Positions 44,131 through 53,581 of a DNA stretch of 64,000 nt are shown here, piece after piece (the first letter of the stretch is position 1; each line of letters begins with the position of its first letter). Location: the NCBI RefSeq assembly GCF_029581395.1, contig NZ_CP121113.1, positions 2,848,001 to 2,912,000 of the forward strand, in the 5' to 3' direction. This DNA comes from Roseinatronobacter sp. S2 (GTDB lineage: Bacteria; Pseudomonadota; Alphaproteobacteria; Rhodobacterales; Rhodobacteraceae). The position numbers and the translations under genes are program-made. A model generated the notes under the pieces. The model saw only the letters and a program-made list of their open reading frames with translations, had not been told where the DNA came from and searched no databases.

Positions 44131-45092
44131 GCGTTGCAATCTTGGGCGCGGGTGCATTCGGCACCGCACTGGCCTGTGCACTGGGACAGGATGCAGCGGG
44201 TCGGGCCACGCTATGGACCCGCGATGCCAACCACGCGCGCGACATGGCGCGCCTGCGCGAAAACACCCGCCGCCTGCCCGGCATTCCCCTACCTGACGGC
44301 GTGCAGATCACCCATGATCTGGCCAGTATCGACGCACAAACCCTGTTGCTGGCCATGCCCATGCAGGCCATGCGCGGGTTCTTGCAAGACCATGAAACAT
44401 TCCTGAAGGACCGCGTTCTGGTGGCCTGTTCCAAAGGAATTGATCTGGATCTGTTGCTGGGACCTGTCGGCGTCATTACCCAAACCCTGCCCGATGCGCG
44501 CGCCGCCCTGCTGACAGGCCCAAGTTTTGCCCATGACATTGCGCGCGGCCTGCCGACCGCGCTGACACTGGCCTGCGAAGACGCGGGATTGGGCAAGGCG
44601 CTGCAACTGGAATTGTCCACAAACGCCTTGCGGCTGTATCGCAACACCGATGTGACGGGCGCGGAACTGGGCGGCGCGCTGAAAAATGTGATCGCCATTG
44701 CCGCAGGCATGGTGATCGGTGCGGAAATGGGCGAATCCGCGCGCGCGGCATTGATGGCGCGGGGATATGCGGAAATGCAGCGCCTTGCCCTGTCGCTTGG
44801 GGCGCAGCCCGACACATTGGCAGGGCTGTCTGGCTTGGGTGATCTTATTCTGACCTGCGGGTCGGACAAATCGCGCAATTTCCGCTACGGGTTTGCATTG
44901 GGGTCAGGGGCGGAATTCGACACCACAACCACTGTCGAAGGGGCCGCGACCGCGCGCGCCGTCGCGCGCCTTGCGCAATCGCGCGGCATGGATATGCCCA
45001 TCACCCGCATGGTTGCCGCCATGATCGAAGGTTACCTGACCGTGACAGAGGCCCGCGACGCCCTGCTGGCCCGCCCCCTGATTGAAGAATAA
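44127..45092 (+). CDS. gpsA: Glycerol-3-phosphate dehydrogenase [NAD(P)+]
   Basis: 321 residues. Reduces DHAP to sn-glycerol-3-phosphate for phospholipid synthesis. Rossmann motif [14 protein letters not shown] at residue 3, [28 protein letters not shown], catalytic lysine in [14 protein letters not shown], and GLGDLILTC with the SRN-like SRNFRYG. The ATG overlaps tsaD by 4 bp, a usual pairing. Confidence 0.95.
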   Translation: MSVAILGAGAFGTALACALGQDAAGRATLWTRDANHARDMARLRENTRRLPGIPLPDGVQITHDLASIDAQTLLLAMPMQAMRGFLQDHETFLKDRVLVACSKGIDLDLLLGPVGVITQTLPDARAALLTGPSFAHDIARGLPTALTLACEDAGLGKALQLELSTNALRLYRNTDVTGAELGGALKNVIAIAAGMVIGAEMGESARAALMARGYAEMQRLALSLGAQPDTLAGLSGLGDLILTCGSDKSRNFRYGFALGSGAEFDTTTTVEGAATARAVARLAQSRGMDMPITRMVAAMIEGYLTVTEARDALLARPLIEE

Positions 45093-45116
45093 ACCCAAAC
45101 GAAGGAGGAGGAAAAT

Positions 45117-45392
45117 ATGCCGCTATACATGATGGTCTGCACCGACAAAGCGGGCGCACTGGACATTCGCAAGGCCAACCGGAAAGCGCATCTGGATTAC
45201 ATCGCACAAACCGGCTGCGTGCAGATGGCAGGCCCGTTGCTGGATGATGCGGGCGAAATGGCAGGGTCGCTGATTGTGCTGGACCTGCCCGACATGGCCG
45301 CCGCCACCAGTTGGGGCGCGCAAGACCCTTATGCGAAAGCCGGGCTGTTTGACAACGTGCGCGTGCAGGAATGGAAAAAGGTTATCGGCTGA
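45117..45392 (+). CDS. YciI-like protein
   Basis: 91 residues of the YCII/DUF1330-like ferredoxin fold, with YMMVCTDKAGALDIRKANRKAHLDYI and a final LFDNVRVQEWKKV. Strong AAGGAGGAGG site just upstream. The stop shares a base with the ATG of the EVE gene. Function of YciI proteins in such clusters is unknown; the conserved His of the active pocket corresponds to H24 or so. Confidence 0.88.
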   Translation: MPLYMMVCTDKAGALDIRKANRKAHLDYIAQTGCVQMAGPLLDDAGEMAGSLIVLDLPDMAAATSWGAQDPYAKAGLFDNVRVQEWKKVIG

Positions 45393-45817
45393 TGCGCTAT
45401 TGGTTGATGAAATCCGAACCCGACGCCTTTGGCTGGGATGATCTGGTGGCCAAAGGTGCGGCGGGCGAGGAATGGGACGGTGTGCGCAACTATCAGGCGC
45501 GCAACAACATGCGCGCGATGGAGCTTGGCGATCTGGCGTTTTTCTATCACTCGCAATCCGACAAGGCGGTGGTGGGGATATGCGAAGTGATCGCCGCCGC
45601 CCATCCCGACAGCACCACCGACGATCCGCGCTGGGAATGTGTGGATGTGCGCGCAGTCAAGCCGTTGAAACACCCGGTCACGCTGGCCATGGTCAAGGAT
45701 GACCCCCGATTGCAGGAAATGGCATTGGTGAAGACATCACGCCTGTCGGTGCAGCCGGTCAGCCCGCAAGAATGGCAGATCATCTGCGAGATGGGCGGGA
45801 CAGACCCGCAGGATTGA
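45392..45817 (+). CDS. EVE domain protein
   Basis: 141 residues of the EVE (PUA-like) fold, which reads modified bases in DNA or RNA. Diagnostic sequence: MRYWLMKSEPDAFGWDDL, WDGVRNYQARNNMRAMELGDLAFFYHS and VKPLKHPVTLAMVKDDPRL. TGATG coupled to the YciI gene, making it the last gene of the tsaD-gpsA run. Binding target unknown. Confidence 0.92.
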   Translation: MRYWLMKSEPDAFGWDDLVAKGAAGEEWDGVRNYQARNNMRAMELGDLAFFYHSQSDKAVVGICEVIAAAHPDSTTDDPRWECVDVRAVKPLKHPVTLAMVKDDPRLQEMALVKTSRLSVQPVSPQEWQIICEMGGTDPQD

Positions 45818-45841
45818 GTATTTTTGGCAAGATGAAATCCC

Positions 45842-47269
45842 CTATGTCCCGCAATATGTCACCAGTTCGGGGGTGCCGCGCGGGGCGGGCTGCGCATAGT
45901 CATCTGCCCCGGCAACGGGCGTAAAGGGGGCCTGCACACGCGCCAGAAGCGCCAGAAACGGGGCCATGTCGCCCGCATTGGCTGCGTTCAGCGACGCGTC
46001 GACCAGATGGTTGCGCGGAATATAGACCGGATTGGCCGCCGCCACGCGGTCTGGCGTGTCCGCGTCCGACAGCGCCTGATAGGATGCAAGCCATGCATCC
46101 AGCCCGCGATCATCATCAAACAGGGCGCGCAAGCTGCCCGCATTGCCGCGCAACGCATCAGGCAGGGCGCGGAAGAAGCTGGTGAAATCCACACCCTGCC
46201 CTGTCCAAAGCTGATGCATATCGTCAATCAACGCCGCGTCAGGGGCGGCAAGCCCCAGCTTGCGCGCGAATACGCCCAGCCATGCGGCGCGATACTCCTC
46301 TTGCGCCTGTGCGATCACGTCGGAGGCGCGGGCGATGGCGCGGTCCTCATCCGCATCAATCAGGGGCAAAAGCGATTCGCACAGCCGCGCAAGGTTCCAG
46401 AAAATGATTGCGGGCTGGTTGCCATAGGCATAGCGCCCCTGATGGTCGATGGAACTGAACACAGTGGCTGGGTCATAGCGGTCCATGAAGGCGCAGGGGC
46501 CATAATCAATGGTTTCGCCCGAAATCGTGGTGTTGTCGGTGTTCATCACCCCATGCACAAACCCAAGCCCCATCCATTGCGCCACGGTCTGCGCCTGACG
46601 CGCGGCCACGCGGTGCAGAAACTGGATGTAGCGGTCGGGGGTGTCACTCAGGTCGGGATCATGGCGGGCAATGGCGTAATCGGCCAGTTGGCGCAGTTTG
46701 TCCCCCTCGCCACGGGTGGCGAAAAACTGGAATGTGCCGACGCGTAAATGGCTGGCCGCGACACGCGCCAGCACTGCGCCCGGTTCAAGCCCGTTCTGGC
46801 GCAGCACGCGGTCGCCGGTGGTGCAGGCGGCCAGTGCGCGGGTGGTGGGCACACCCAGCGCGGCCATGGCTTCCGATATCAGGTATTCGCGCAGCACCGG
46901 ACCCAGCACCGCGCGCCCGTCGCCGCCGCGCGCGAATGGCGTGCGCCCCGACCCTTTCAGGTGGATATCCCAGCGCGCGCCGTCACTGTCCACAACCTCG
47001 CCCAGCAAGATCGCGCGCCCGTCGCCCAGTTGCGGGGAAAACCCGCCGAACTGGTGGCCCGCATAGGCCATGGCCAGCGGGCGCGCGGTGGCGGGCAAGG
47101 CATGGCCGGTCAGCAGCCCTGCATCCAGCGCGGCCACGTCCAGCCCCAGACGACGCGCCAAGGCATCATTGCGCAGCACGATTTGCGGGTCGGGCCAGTC
47201 CTGCCCCTGCCACGGGACATAAAGGCCCTTCAGGTCGCGGGCATAGCTGTGATCAAGGGTCAGGGGCAT
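45842..47269 (-). CDS. selO: Protein adenylyltransferase SelO (YdiU/UPF0061)
   Basis: 475 residues of the pseudokinase-fold SelO family, which transfers AMP to Ser/Thr/Tyr of redox proteins. Seen: NDALARRLGLD, GHQFGGFSPQLGDGRAILLGEV, GSGRTPFARGGDGRAVLGPVLREYL, HGVMNTDNTTISGETIDYGPCAFMD and the C-terminal TYCGT, with Cys as the usual penultimate position. Alone on the minus strand; repeat copy B lies upstream of it. Confidence 0.93.
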   Translation of the reverse strand: MPLTLDHSYARDLKGLYVPWQGQDWPDPQIVLRNDALARRLGLDVAALDAGLLTGHALPATARPLAMAYAGHQFGGFSPQLGDGRAILLGEVVDSDGARWDIHLKGSGRTPFARGGDGRAVLGPVLREYLISEAMAALGVPTTRALAACTTGDRVLRQNGLEPGAVLARVAASHLRVGTFQFFATRGEGDKLRQLADYAIARHDPDLSDTPDRYIQFLHRVAARQAQTVAQWMGLGFVHGVMNTDNTTISGETIDYGPCAFMDRYDPATVFSSIDHQGRYAYGNQPAIIFWNLARLCESLLPLIDADEDRAIARASDVIAQAQEEYRAAWLGVFARKLGLAAPDAALIDDMHQLWTGQGVDFTSFFRALPDALRGNAGSLRALFDDDRGLDAWLASYQALSDADTPDRVAAANPVYIPRNHLVDASLNAANAGDMAPFLALLARVQAPFTPVAGADDYAQPAPRGTPELVTYCGT

Positions 47270-47400
47270 GGCGGCATCCGTGTTTCATTGCGTATCTATG
47301 GTGTGACCTAAGCCCTTGGGCGGGGGCAATCCAGTCCCTTTGGGGTTGGGGTGCGTCAGGCGCGCTTCGGGCGGGGCTGGATTTGGCCTGAAGGGGAAAC

Positions 47401-47590
47401 GCAAGGCGCGGAGCAAAGGGCGAAGCCCGCCGCGCCATAGGTCTGGCCGTCCCGCGGCCTGCCGATTTGGCTGATGACACGCCAAGCTAATGATCTTGGG
47501 AGTATGCAGCCGGCATAAAGTGAACTTCACTTGCGTCGGATCGGCAGGCCCCGGCCCACCGATAGCGCGGGCGTTGTCCAAGCGCGAAGG
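47401..47590. repeat. Dispersed intergenic repeat, copy B
   Basis: In the 357-bp gap between selO and msrB, in inverse orientation to copies A and D. Same hairpin-spacer-hairpin design with central GTGAA-C-TTCAC and ATCGGCAGG...CCACCGAT. The rest of the gap shows no gene. Confidence 0.85.
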
Positions 47591-47626
47591 GCAGCAAAAG
47601 GCCAGACCACCCGCAAACCGCCGGCT

Positions 47627-48070
47627 TCAACCCTCGACCTGATCAAGGAATTCGCCATATCCTTCGGCGTCCATCTCCTCTTTGGGGATGAAGCGCAGTG
47701 ATGCGGAATTGATGCAGTAGCGCAAGCCACCACGATCGGCAGGCCCATCAGGGAACACATGCCCAAGATGGCTGTCCCCATGGCTGGACCGCACTTCGAT
47801 ACGGGTCATACCATGACTGGTATCGTGCAGTTCGGCCACATGGGCGGGAACAAGGGGCTTGGTGAAACTGGGCCATCCGCAGCCTGATTCGAACTTGTCG
47901 CTGGATGCAAACAGCGGTTCTCCGGATACGATATCAACATATATACCCGCGCGTTTGTTATCATTATAGATGCCCGACCATGGCCGTTCGGTGCCGTTTT
48001 GCTGGGTCACATGGTATTGCTCGGGCGTCAGGGCATCGATGATTTCGGGGCGGCGTTCATAGCGGGGCAT
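47627..48070 (-). CDS. msrB: Peptide-methionine (R)-S-oxide reductase
   Basis: 147 residues. Reduces Met-R-sulfoxide in proteins. Signatures: [24 protein letters not shown] and the catalytic Cys in [14 protein letters not shown]. The zinc CxxC pairs of some MsrB are absent, so this is the metal-free form. The ATG at 48070 follows AGGAGGTGCAG; an in-frame start 30 bp upstream is less likely. Confidence 0.95.
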   Translation of the reverse strand: MPRYERRPEIIDALTPEQYHVTQQNGTERPWSGIYNDNKRAGIYVDIVSGEPLFASSDKFESGCGWPSFTKPLVPAHVAELHDTSHGMTRIEVRSSHGDSHLGHVFPDGPADRGGLRYCINSASLRFIPKEEMDAEGYGEFLDQVEG

Positions 48071-48241
48071 CTGCACCTCCTGTTGCGGAATTCTACGCAT
48101 GATATAGGCACCGGTGGCGCGGTTTCCATGCTGCGCGCGCAGGCCGGGCGATCGCGCAACATACGACGCTTGGCTCTGGATTTCCCTGCATCACTGGTGC
48201 ATAAGGGCGCAACGCCATGCGGCAACTGATTAGGGTGCACA

Positions 48242-48616
48242 ATGAAATTCCTGCTTCGCTTCGTGACCTGGTGGAACTACTCAACCCTGAACACGGCCTT
48301 TTTCACCTGGCGCAACGGGGAAAAGGTTGGCGAGGATGATCAGGGGAACATCTTTTACCGGTCCCATGACAGCAAGAAACGCTGGGTTATCTATAATGGC
48401 GAATCTGAAGCCAGCCGCGTGTCCCCTGACTGGCACGGATGGCTGCATCACACATGGGACGAATTGCCCAGCGAGCGCCCGCTGCTGCGCAAGGAATGGG
48501 AAAAACCGCATCAGGAAAACCTGACCGGCACAGCGCTTGCCTACGCCCCCAAAGGGTCGATCCGGCGGCAAAACCCGAAAACCCGCACGGATTACGAGGC
48601 CTGGACGCCCGAATGA
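48242..48616 (+). CDS. NADH:ubiquinone oxidoreductase subunit NDUFA12-like
   Basis: 124 residues, homologue of the mitochondrial complex I accessory subunit (17.2 kDa) kept in alphaproteobacteria. Seen: [51 protein letters not shown] and a basic C-terminus. It is followed by DUF2155, the usual neighbour in Rhodobacterales. Peripheral, attached to complex I on the cytoplasmic side. Confidence 0.93.
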   Translation: MKFLLRFVTWWNYSTLNTAFFTWRNGEKVGEDDQGNIFYRSHDSKKRWVIYNGESEASRVSPDWHGWLHHTWDELPSERPLLRKEWEKPHQENLTGTALAYAPKGSIRRQNPKTRTDYEAWTPE

Positions 48617-48708
48617 ACGGGACGCGGGTCATCGCACTGGTGTTTCGCATCCTGCGCATGGCGCAGCGCGTGCAACGACAGCGCACGCGCCGCCGCCCGC
48701 CCCGCTGA
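48613..48708 (+). CDS. Possible 31-residue coupled ORF
   Basis: [31 protein letters not shown] starts with an ATGA overlap on the NDUFA12 stop and ends in a very basic tail. The hydrophobic-then-basic layout could be a small membrane peptide, but its Arg-rich end is also what random GC-rich DNA gives. Confidence 0.2.
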   Translation: MNGTRVIALVFRILRMAQRVQRQRTRRRPPR

Positions 48709-48813
48709 CGGCCCTGCGCCCCGATCAAGCAAAGATGATGGCGCAGTGCTGGCCTTTGGGGGCAGCTTCGTTCATAAGTCGGCGTCAACAGTTAGTTTTG
48801 GACAGGGCGCTTC

Positions 48814-49206
48814 ATGATGCTTCGTGCAATGGCCGTTTTTCTGGCCTCCGTTCCTACCCTTCCCGCAGCCTTGGCACAAGGCATTGCCTTGCCCGGCGCA
48901 AGCGAGCATTTCATGCGTTCGGATGGCGCGGTCATTCGGGGGCTGGACCGTGTGGCCGGAACCAGTGTCGATTTCGACGTTGACCAGAATCAGGATGCAC
49001 AGATCGGGCATCTGGTCGCCATGCTGAAGGAATGCCGCTATCCCGCCGACAACCCCGCAGGCGAGGCCTATGCATGGATAGATGTGTATGACTCCCGCGC
49101 CGATGAAATGCTGTTTTCCGGCTGGATGGTTGCGTCAAGCCCCGCGCTGAATGCGCTGGATCATGCGCGCTATGATCTATGGGTTCTTAGCTGCAAGACA
49201 TCATAA
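48814..49206 (+). CDS. DUF2155 exported protein
   Basis: 130 residues with an N-terminal signal peptide (MMLRAMAVFLASVPTLPAALA). The mature part matches DUF2155: GAVIRGLDRVAGTSVDFDV, AMLKECRYPADNPAGEAYAWIDVYD and FSGWMVASSPALNALDHARYDLWVLSC. Cys pair probably forms a disulfide. Function unknown, constant partner of NDUFA12. Its 3' end overlaps the convergent aat gene by 37 bp. Confidence 0.88.
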   Translation: MMLRAMAVFLASVPTLPAALAQGIALPGASEHFMRSDGAVIRGLDRVAGTSVDFDVDQNQDAQIGHLVAMLKECRYPADNPAGEAYAWIDVYDSRADEMLFSGWMVASSPALNALDHARYDLWVLSCKTS

Positions 49207-49808
49207 GCATCAGGCAACGGCACGCGCGCGATATCGGCATCTTTGCCCAACGCATCAGCCAGGCGCCGACGATAGGCCGCGCGCGGAATCTCATGCCCGC
49301 CCAGACTGGCAAGATGGTCTGTCAGATATTGCGTGTCAAACAGCACAAAGCCGCAATTGCGCAGATGCGTGACCAGATAGGCCAGCGCAATTTTTGAGGC
49401 ATCCTTGCGGCGCGAAAACATGCTTTCGCCGCAAAACGCCCCCCCGATTGCCACGCCATACACACCGCCGACCAGATCGCGCCCGTCCCATATTTCCAAT
49501 GAATGGGCATGGCCCGTTGCGTGCAAATCATTGAACAGGCGCGTGATTTCAGAATTTATCCATGTGGTTTCACGCGCGGCACAGCCGGACATGACGCCTG
49601 CAAAATCATGATCAACCGTTACCTGAAACGGCATTGTCCGTATACGCCGCGCCAGTGACCGCGACAGGTAGAACCCGTCCAGTGGCAAGACCCCGCGCAA
49701 CACGGGGTCGAACCAGTACAGCCGGTCATCATTGCGGTCCTCGGCCATGGGAAAGACACCCTGCCGGTAGGCCTGAAGCAACATTTCTGCTGTCAGTCGC
49801 GGGTGCAT
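49170..49808 (-). CDS. aat: Leucyl/phenylalanyl-tRNA--protein transferase
   Basis: 212 residues. Attaches Leu/Phe to N-terminal Arg/Lys of proteins for ClpAP degradation (N-degron path). Signatures: AYRQGVFPMAED, LYWFDPVLRGVLPLDGF, WINSEITRLFNDLHATGHAHSLE and FDTQYLTDHLASLGGHEIPR. Start at 49808; the frame is open 57 bp farther upstream, but that part is not conserved and overlaps the nusB gap. Convergent with DUF2155. Confidence 0.95.
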   Translation of the reverse strand: MHPRLTAEMLLQAYRQGVFPMAEDRNDDRLYWFDPVLRGVLPLDGFYLSRSLARRIRTMPFQVTVDHDFAGVMSGCAARETTWINSEITRLFNDLHATGHAHSLEIWDGRDLVGGVYGVAIGGAFCGESMFSRRKDASKIALAYLVTHLRNCGFVLFDTQYLTDHLASLGGHEIPRAAYRRRLADALGKDADIARVPLPDAYDVLQLRTHRS

Positions 49809-49815
49809 GGGCGTA

Positions 49816-50298
49816 TCAGAATTCGGCTGCGCGGGCCTCGTGGGCCATATGGTCAAGAACGGCATTCACGAATTTCTGCTCGCGGCTTTCGGGAAAGAAT
49901 GCGCCTGCCAAGGCCACGAATTCGCTGATCACCACCCGCACCGGCGTTTGCGCAGTCAGGAATTCAGCACCTGCGGCGCGAAAGACTGCACGCAATGTGG
50001 GATCAATACGGGCGATGGGCCATTTGGCCACAAGCGCGCGGTCGGTCATCTGGTCAATCGCGCCCTGCCGGTCCACAGCCGCATCGACCAGACGGCGAAA
50101 GAAGTTGATGTCAGCCTCGGCCCAGGTTTCATCTTCGGTTTCGGCACCGATGCGGTGGGCCTCGAACTCGCGCAGGGTTTCTTCGACGCCGCGATCCGAT
50201 GCCTCCATCTGGAACAGGGCCTGCACCGCATAAAACCGCGCCGCACCGCGCAGGGCGCGCTTTTCTTCGACTGTCGGGGATTTCTTGTTATCTGCCAT
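49816..50298 (-). CDS. nusB: Transcription antitermination factor NusB
   Basis: 160 residues, all helical. Binds boxA with S10 in rRNA antitermination. Seen: RGAARFYAVQALFQMEAS near the N-terminus, FFRRLVDAAVDRQGAIDQMTD, and VVISEFVALAGAF...KFVNAVLDHMA at the C-terminus. Sits immediately after ribH (2 bp apart), the common rib-nusB cluster. Confidence 0.94.
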   Translation of the reverse strand: MADNKKSPTVEEKRALRGAARFYAVQALFQMEASDRGVEETLREFEAHRIGAETEDETWAEADINFFRRLVDAAVDRQGAIDQMTDRALVAKWPIARIDPTLRAVFRAAGAEFLTAQTPVRVVISEFVALAGAFFPESREQKFVNAVLDHMAHEARAAEF

Positions 50299-50300
50299 GA

Positions 50301-50849
50301 TCACGCCACCGGATTACCGTTACCGCCCGCAATGTCGAATTCCGTGCGTTCGGGCAGGAACCCCACGGACCGTTTCGCCCCACCCCAGCGCCGTGCAAGC
50401 GCGATCAGGTGCAGCGCCGCCGCAGCAGCACCGCCGCCCTTGTTCTGGCCGGACGCATCAGCGCGGACCACCGCTTGCGCGCGGTTTTCCACGGTCAGGA
50501 TGCCATTGCCAATGCACGCCCCCTGCAACCCCAGCAGCGTAATCGCGCGCGAGCTGTCGTTGCACACAGTGTCATAATGCGTGGTTTCCCCGCGAATGAC
50601 ACAGCCCAACGCGACAAAGCCGTCGAAATTCGACATGCGAAACGCCTGCCCGATGGCCGTGGGCACTTCCAGCGCGCCCGGCACCTCGATGGTGTCATGG
50701 CTGCCGCCTGCGGCCTCAATCTCGGCGCGGGCACCGGCCAGCAACTGGTCGGTGATGTCCTTGTAATAGGGCGCCACGACAATCAGCAGTTTCGGCGCAT
50801 GCGCGAACTCGGGGCGCGGCGGGGTGTAATGGGTTTCATGTCCGGCCAT
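50301..50849 (-). CDS. ribH: 6,7-dimethyl-8-ribityllumazine synthase
   Basis: 182 residues. Condenses the ribB product with the pyrimidine diamine to form the riboflavin precursor lumazine. Seen: LLIVVAPYYKDITDQLLAGARAEIEA, VPGALEVPTAIGQAF, DGFVALGCVIRGETTHYD and IGNGILTVENRAQAVVRA. Start 50849 lies 1 bp after the ribB stop; a longer frame is open but unconserved. Confidence 0.95.
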   Translation of the reverse strand: MAGHETHYTPPRPEFAHAPKLLIVVAPYYKDITDQLLAGARAEIEAAGGSHDTIEVPGALEVPTAIGQAFRMSNFDGFVALGCVIRGETTHYDTVCNDSSRAITLLGLQGACIGNGILTVENRAQAVVRADASGQNKGGGAAAAALHLIALARRWGGAKRSVGFLPERTEFDIAGGNGNPVA

Positions 50850-50850
50850 G

Positions 50851-51978
50851 TCAGGCACCTTTCGCGGTGGAAATCTTGCGGGTGCCTGCAATGGACAGGC
50901 CATAGCCATCCAGCCCCACCACGCGCGGCGTTGCCGAATTTGTCAGCAAAATCAGATCATGCAACCCAAGCGACGACAGGATCTGCGCGCCAAGCCCATA
51001 TTGGCGCAGCGTATGGGGCGAACTGTCGGCGCTGGACATTTTCATATGCGTATCACGCAGCAGCACGACAACGCCCCGCCCTTCTTGCGCAATCAGGCGC
51101 ATGGCTTCGGAAAATTCATCTGCACGGCCTGCGCCGCCCGTCCCCACCATGTCCAGCAGCGGATCAAACGCATGCATCCGCACCAGAACCGGATCGGGCG
51201 TTGTGATGTCGCCCTTGATCAACACGACATGTTCGGCCCCTTGGGTTGTGTCGGAATAGACCCGCATAACCCATTCGCCGCCGAATTCCGACGTAACGGT
51301 GTCTTCTTGCATGACCCGCACAAGGTTGTCATGCCTGCGACGATAGGCAATCAGATCAGATATCGTGCCAATTTTCAGGCCATGTTTTTGCGCAAACCCC
51401 ACAAGGTCCGGCAGGCGGGCCATGTCGCCATCTTCCTTCATCACCTCGCAGATCACACCTGACGGGTTCAGCCCGGCAAGGCGCGAAATATCAACGGCGG
51501 CTTCGGTATGGCCCGCACGCACCAGCACGCCGCCATCGCGCGCGCGCAGTGGAAACACATGGCCGGGGGTGGCAATATCGGCTGCGCCCTTGGCGGGATC
51601 AATCGCCACGGCAACTGTGCGCGCACGGTCATGGGCGGAAATGCCGGTGGATACACCTTCGCGCGCTTCAATCGATACGGTAAAAGCCGTTTCATGCCGC
51701 GATGAATTGCTGGATGCCATCAGCGGCAGGCCCAGCTGGTCAATGCGTTCGCCCGGCAATGTTAGGCAGATCAGCCCCTTCCCATGGGTCGCCATGAAAT
51801 TGATCACCTCTGGTGTGGCCATCTGCGCGGGGATCACCAGATCCCCTTCATTCTCGCGGTCCTCGTGGTCCACAAGGATGAACATGCGGCCATTGCGGGC
51901 CTCATCAATGATCTCTTCGATGGTCGAGATGGCGTCGCGCCAGTTCTGCTCGACCTCGCCGGGGGTTTCATAGGTCAT
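50851..51978 (-). CDS. ribB: 3,4-dihydroxy-2-butanone 4-phosphate synthase with degenerate GTP cyclohydrolase II domain
   Basis: 375 residues. The N-terminal ~210 residues are a complete RibB domain (FILVDHEDRENEGDLVIPA, ISAHDRARTVAVAIDP, HVFPLRARDGGVLVRAGHTEAAVD). The C-terminal half has the RibA fold (LRQYGLGAQILSSLGLHDLILLTN) but lacks the zinc cysteines: the HSECLTGD..CDCG region reads RMHAFDPLLDMVGTGG. So GTP cyclohydrolase II activity is unlikely and a separate RibA must exist. First gene of ribB-ribH-nusB. Confidence 0.92.
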   Translation of the reverse strand: MTYETPGEVEQNWRDAISTIEEIIDEARNGRMFILVDHEDRENEGDLVIPAQMATPEVINFMATHGKGLICLTLPGERIDQLGLPLMASSNSSRHETAFTVSIEAREGVSTGISAHDRARTVAVAIDPAKGAADIATPGHVFPLRARDGGVLVRAGHTEAAVDISRLAGLNPSGVICEVMKEDGDMARLPDLVGFAQKHGLKIGTISDLIAYRRRHDNLVRVMQEDTVTSEFGGEWVMRVYSDTTQGAEHVVLIKGDITTPDPVLVRMHAFDPLLDMVGTGGAGRADEFSEAMRLIAQEGRGVVVLLRDTHMKMSSADSSPHTLRQYGLGAQILSSLGLHDLILLTNSATPRVVGLDGYGLSIAGTRKISTAKGA

Positions 51979-52144
51979 GGCGGGCTATCCTTCATTCTAC
52001 ATCTGGCCAGATAGACCAAAGCAGGCGGCGGGAAAAGGGGCAAAGGGTCACGGGTATGCCACGCAACGCGCGCCGTGGTAGCCGGATATTTGCCCCCTGC
52101 TGGCAGATTTGCACATCCCACGGATTTGCAACAGGTGCGCCCCC

Positions 52145-52744
52145 ATGAAAACCGTCCAGACCCTTGCTGCGGAAATTGTCGCCCGCGAAGGCGGCTTCGT
52201 CAACGACCCCGATGATCCCGGCGGGGCCACAAATTTCGGGGTCACCATCCACACACTGCGCCGCCTGCGCCCCGGTGCCCGCGTGGGCGTGCAGGACGTG
52301 CGCGCCCTGACCCGCGAACAGGCGATCGAGATATATGTGGAGCATTATTTCACCCGCCCCCGCATTGCCGCGTTGCCCGACCCCCTTTGGCCAACGGTGT
52401 TTGATATGTATGTTAATGCAGGCGCGAATGCGGTGCGCATATTGCAGCGGTTGTTGGTGCAAATGGGGCTGGATGTCGCCACGGACGGCGTGATCGGCCC
52501 GCAAACCATTGCGGCGGCGCATCGCGCCTATGACATGGCCCCGTCGCATCTGGTCGATGCCTACGGGATTGCGCGGCGCGATTATTACTACCGCCTTGCC
52601 GACCAGCGCCCCGCCAGCCGCAAATTTGCCCGCAGGCGTGATGGCGGCAAGGGCGGCTGGATCACCCGCGCCGAAGAATTCATCAGCGCGCGCTTTCATC
52701 TGTCGGACGCGCAACACCGTGACCGTGTGCGGGGGTGGGGGTAG
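52145..52744 (+). CDS. GH108 family endolysin (GTA lysis type)
   Basis: 199 residues. N-terminal GH108 domain with catalytic Glu in AREGGFVNDPDDPGGATNFGVT, then a C-terminal peptidoglycan-binding region (LPDPLWPTVFDMYVNAGANAVRILQRLLVQMG...DGVIGPQT). In Rhodobacter, a protein of this type with a holin next door releases gene transfer agent particles; the same pair is found here. No signal peptide, so it needs the holin. Repeat copy C separates the two genes. Confidence 0.88.
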   Translation: MKTVQTLAAEIVAREGGFVNDPDDPGGATNFGVTIHTLRRLRPGARVGVQDVRALTREQAIEIYVEHYFTRPRIAALPDPLWPTVFDMYVNAGANAVRILQRLLVQMGLDVATDGVIGPQTIAAAHRAYDMAPSHLVDAYGIARRDYYYRLADQRPASRKFARRRDGGKGGWITRAEEFISARFHLSDAQHRDRVRGWG

Positions 52745-52770
52745 GGTCAGGGATGGCCTGAGGCTGACAC

Positions 52771-52960
52771 CCCAAGGCGCGGAGCAAAGGCCGCAGGCCG
52801 CCGCGCCATCGGTGGGCCGTCCCGCGGCCTGCCGATTTGGCTGATGTCATGCCAAGCCTATGATCTTGGGAAGATGCAGCCGGCATAAAGTGAACTTCAC
52901 CAACGCCGGATCGGCAGACCCCGGCCCACCGATAGCGCGGGCTTAGTCCCCGCGCGAATG
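52771..52960. repeat. Dispersed intergenic repeat, copy C
   Basis: Occupies most of the 302-bp gap between endolysin and holin genes. Same orientation as copy B and closest to it in sequence (ACCGATAGCGCGGGC; GCCGATTTGGCTGATG). No other feature in the gap. Confidence 0.85.
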
Positions 52961-53046
52961 ACCGATTCAGGTCAATCCCTTCGCCTTATCCCCCATCTCC
53001 ACCCGACCATCTTTTGAACCCGACCCCACTGTAAAGGACCAATCCC

Positions 53047-53565
53047 ATGATCCGTTCCCTGTTCGGCCTGTTGTTTGGCGGCGCCCGCGAAGCGCGCGCG
53101 CTGGGTCAAACCGTCACATCGGTCGCAGAAGTGTTCCGCCCCAATGCAACCCGCGCCATGGAGCTGGGCCATGATGCCTATAAGGCCGCCCATGCCAGCC
53201 ACACGGCGGAATTCCAGTTCGGGCGCGGGGGCTGGTTCGATTCGGCGGTAAACGGGCTGAACCGCCTGCCCCGCCCGCTGCTGGCGCTTGGCACATTGGC
53301 GCTGTTTGTCTATGCCATGGCGGACCCTGACGGCTTCGCGCGGCGCATGCTGGCCTTGTCTGCTGTGCCTGAACCGCTGTGGTGGTTGCTGGGGGCGGTT
53401 GTGGCGTTCTATTTCGGCGCACGCGAAGCGCATCATCTGCGCTGCACCCGACCAACAGCCCCAGCCGCCACCGTCACACCGCGCCAGTCAACCGAGATTG
53501 CGCCGCAAAACCATGACAGCGCAGACAACCCCGCGCTGGCAGAATGGCAAAAATCCGGCACCTGA
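53047..53565 (+). CDS. Holin of the GTA three-TM type
   Basis: 172 residues. Amphipathic N-terminus (IRSLFGLLFGGAREARALGQTVTSVAEVFRPNATRAMELGHDAY), two to three hydrophobic helices (PLLALGTLALFVYAMAD, PLWWLLGAVVAFYFGAREAHHL) and a hydrophilic tail. Matches the 'holin of 3TMs for gene-transfer release' family. It would permeabilise the inner membrane to let the endolysin reach the wall. No GTA structural genes are in this window. Confidence 0.85.
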   Translation: MIRSLFGLLFGGAREARALGQTVTSVAEVFRPNATRAMELGHDAYKAAHASHTAEFQFGRGGWFDSAVNGLNRLPRPLLALGTLALFVYAMADPDGFARRMLALSAVPEPLWWLLGAVVAFYFGAREAHHLRCTRPTAPAATVTPRQSTEIAPQNHDSADNPALAEWQKSGT

Positions 53566-53581
53566 GATGCAGCGCGGCGGG

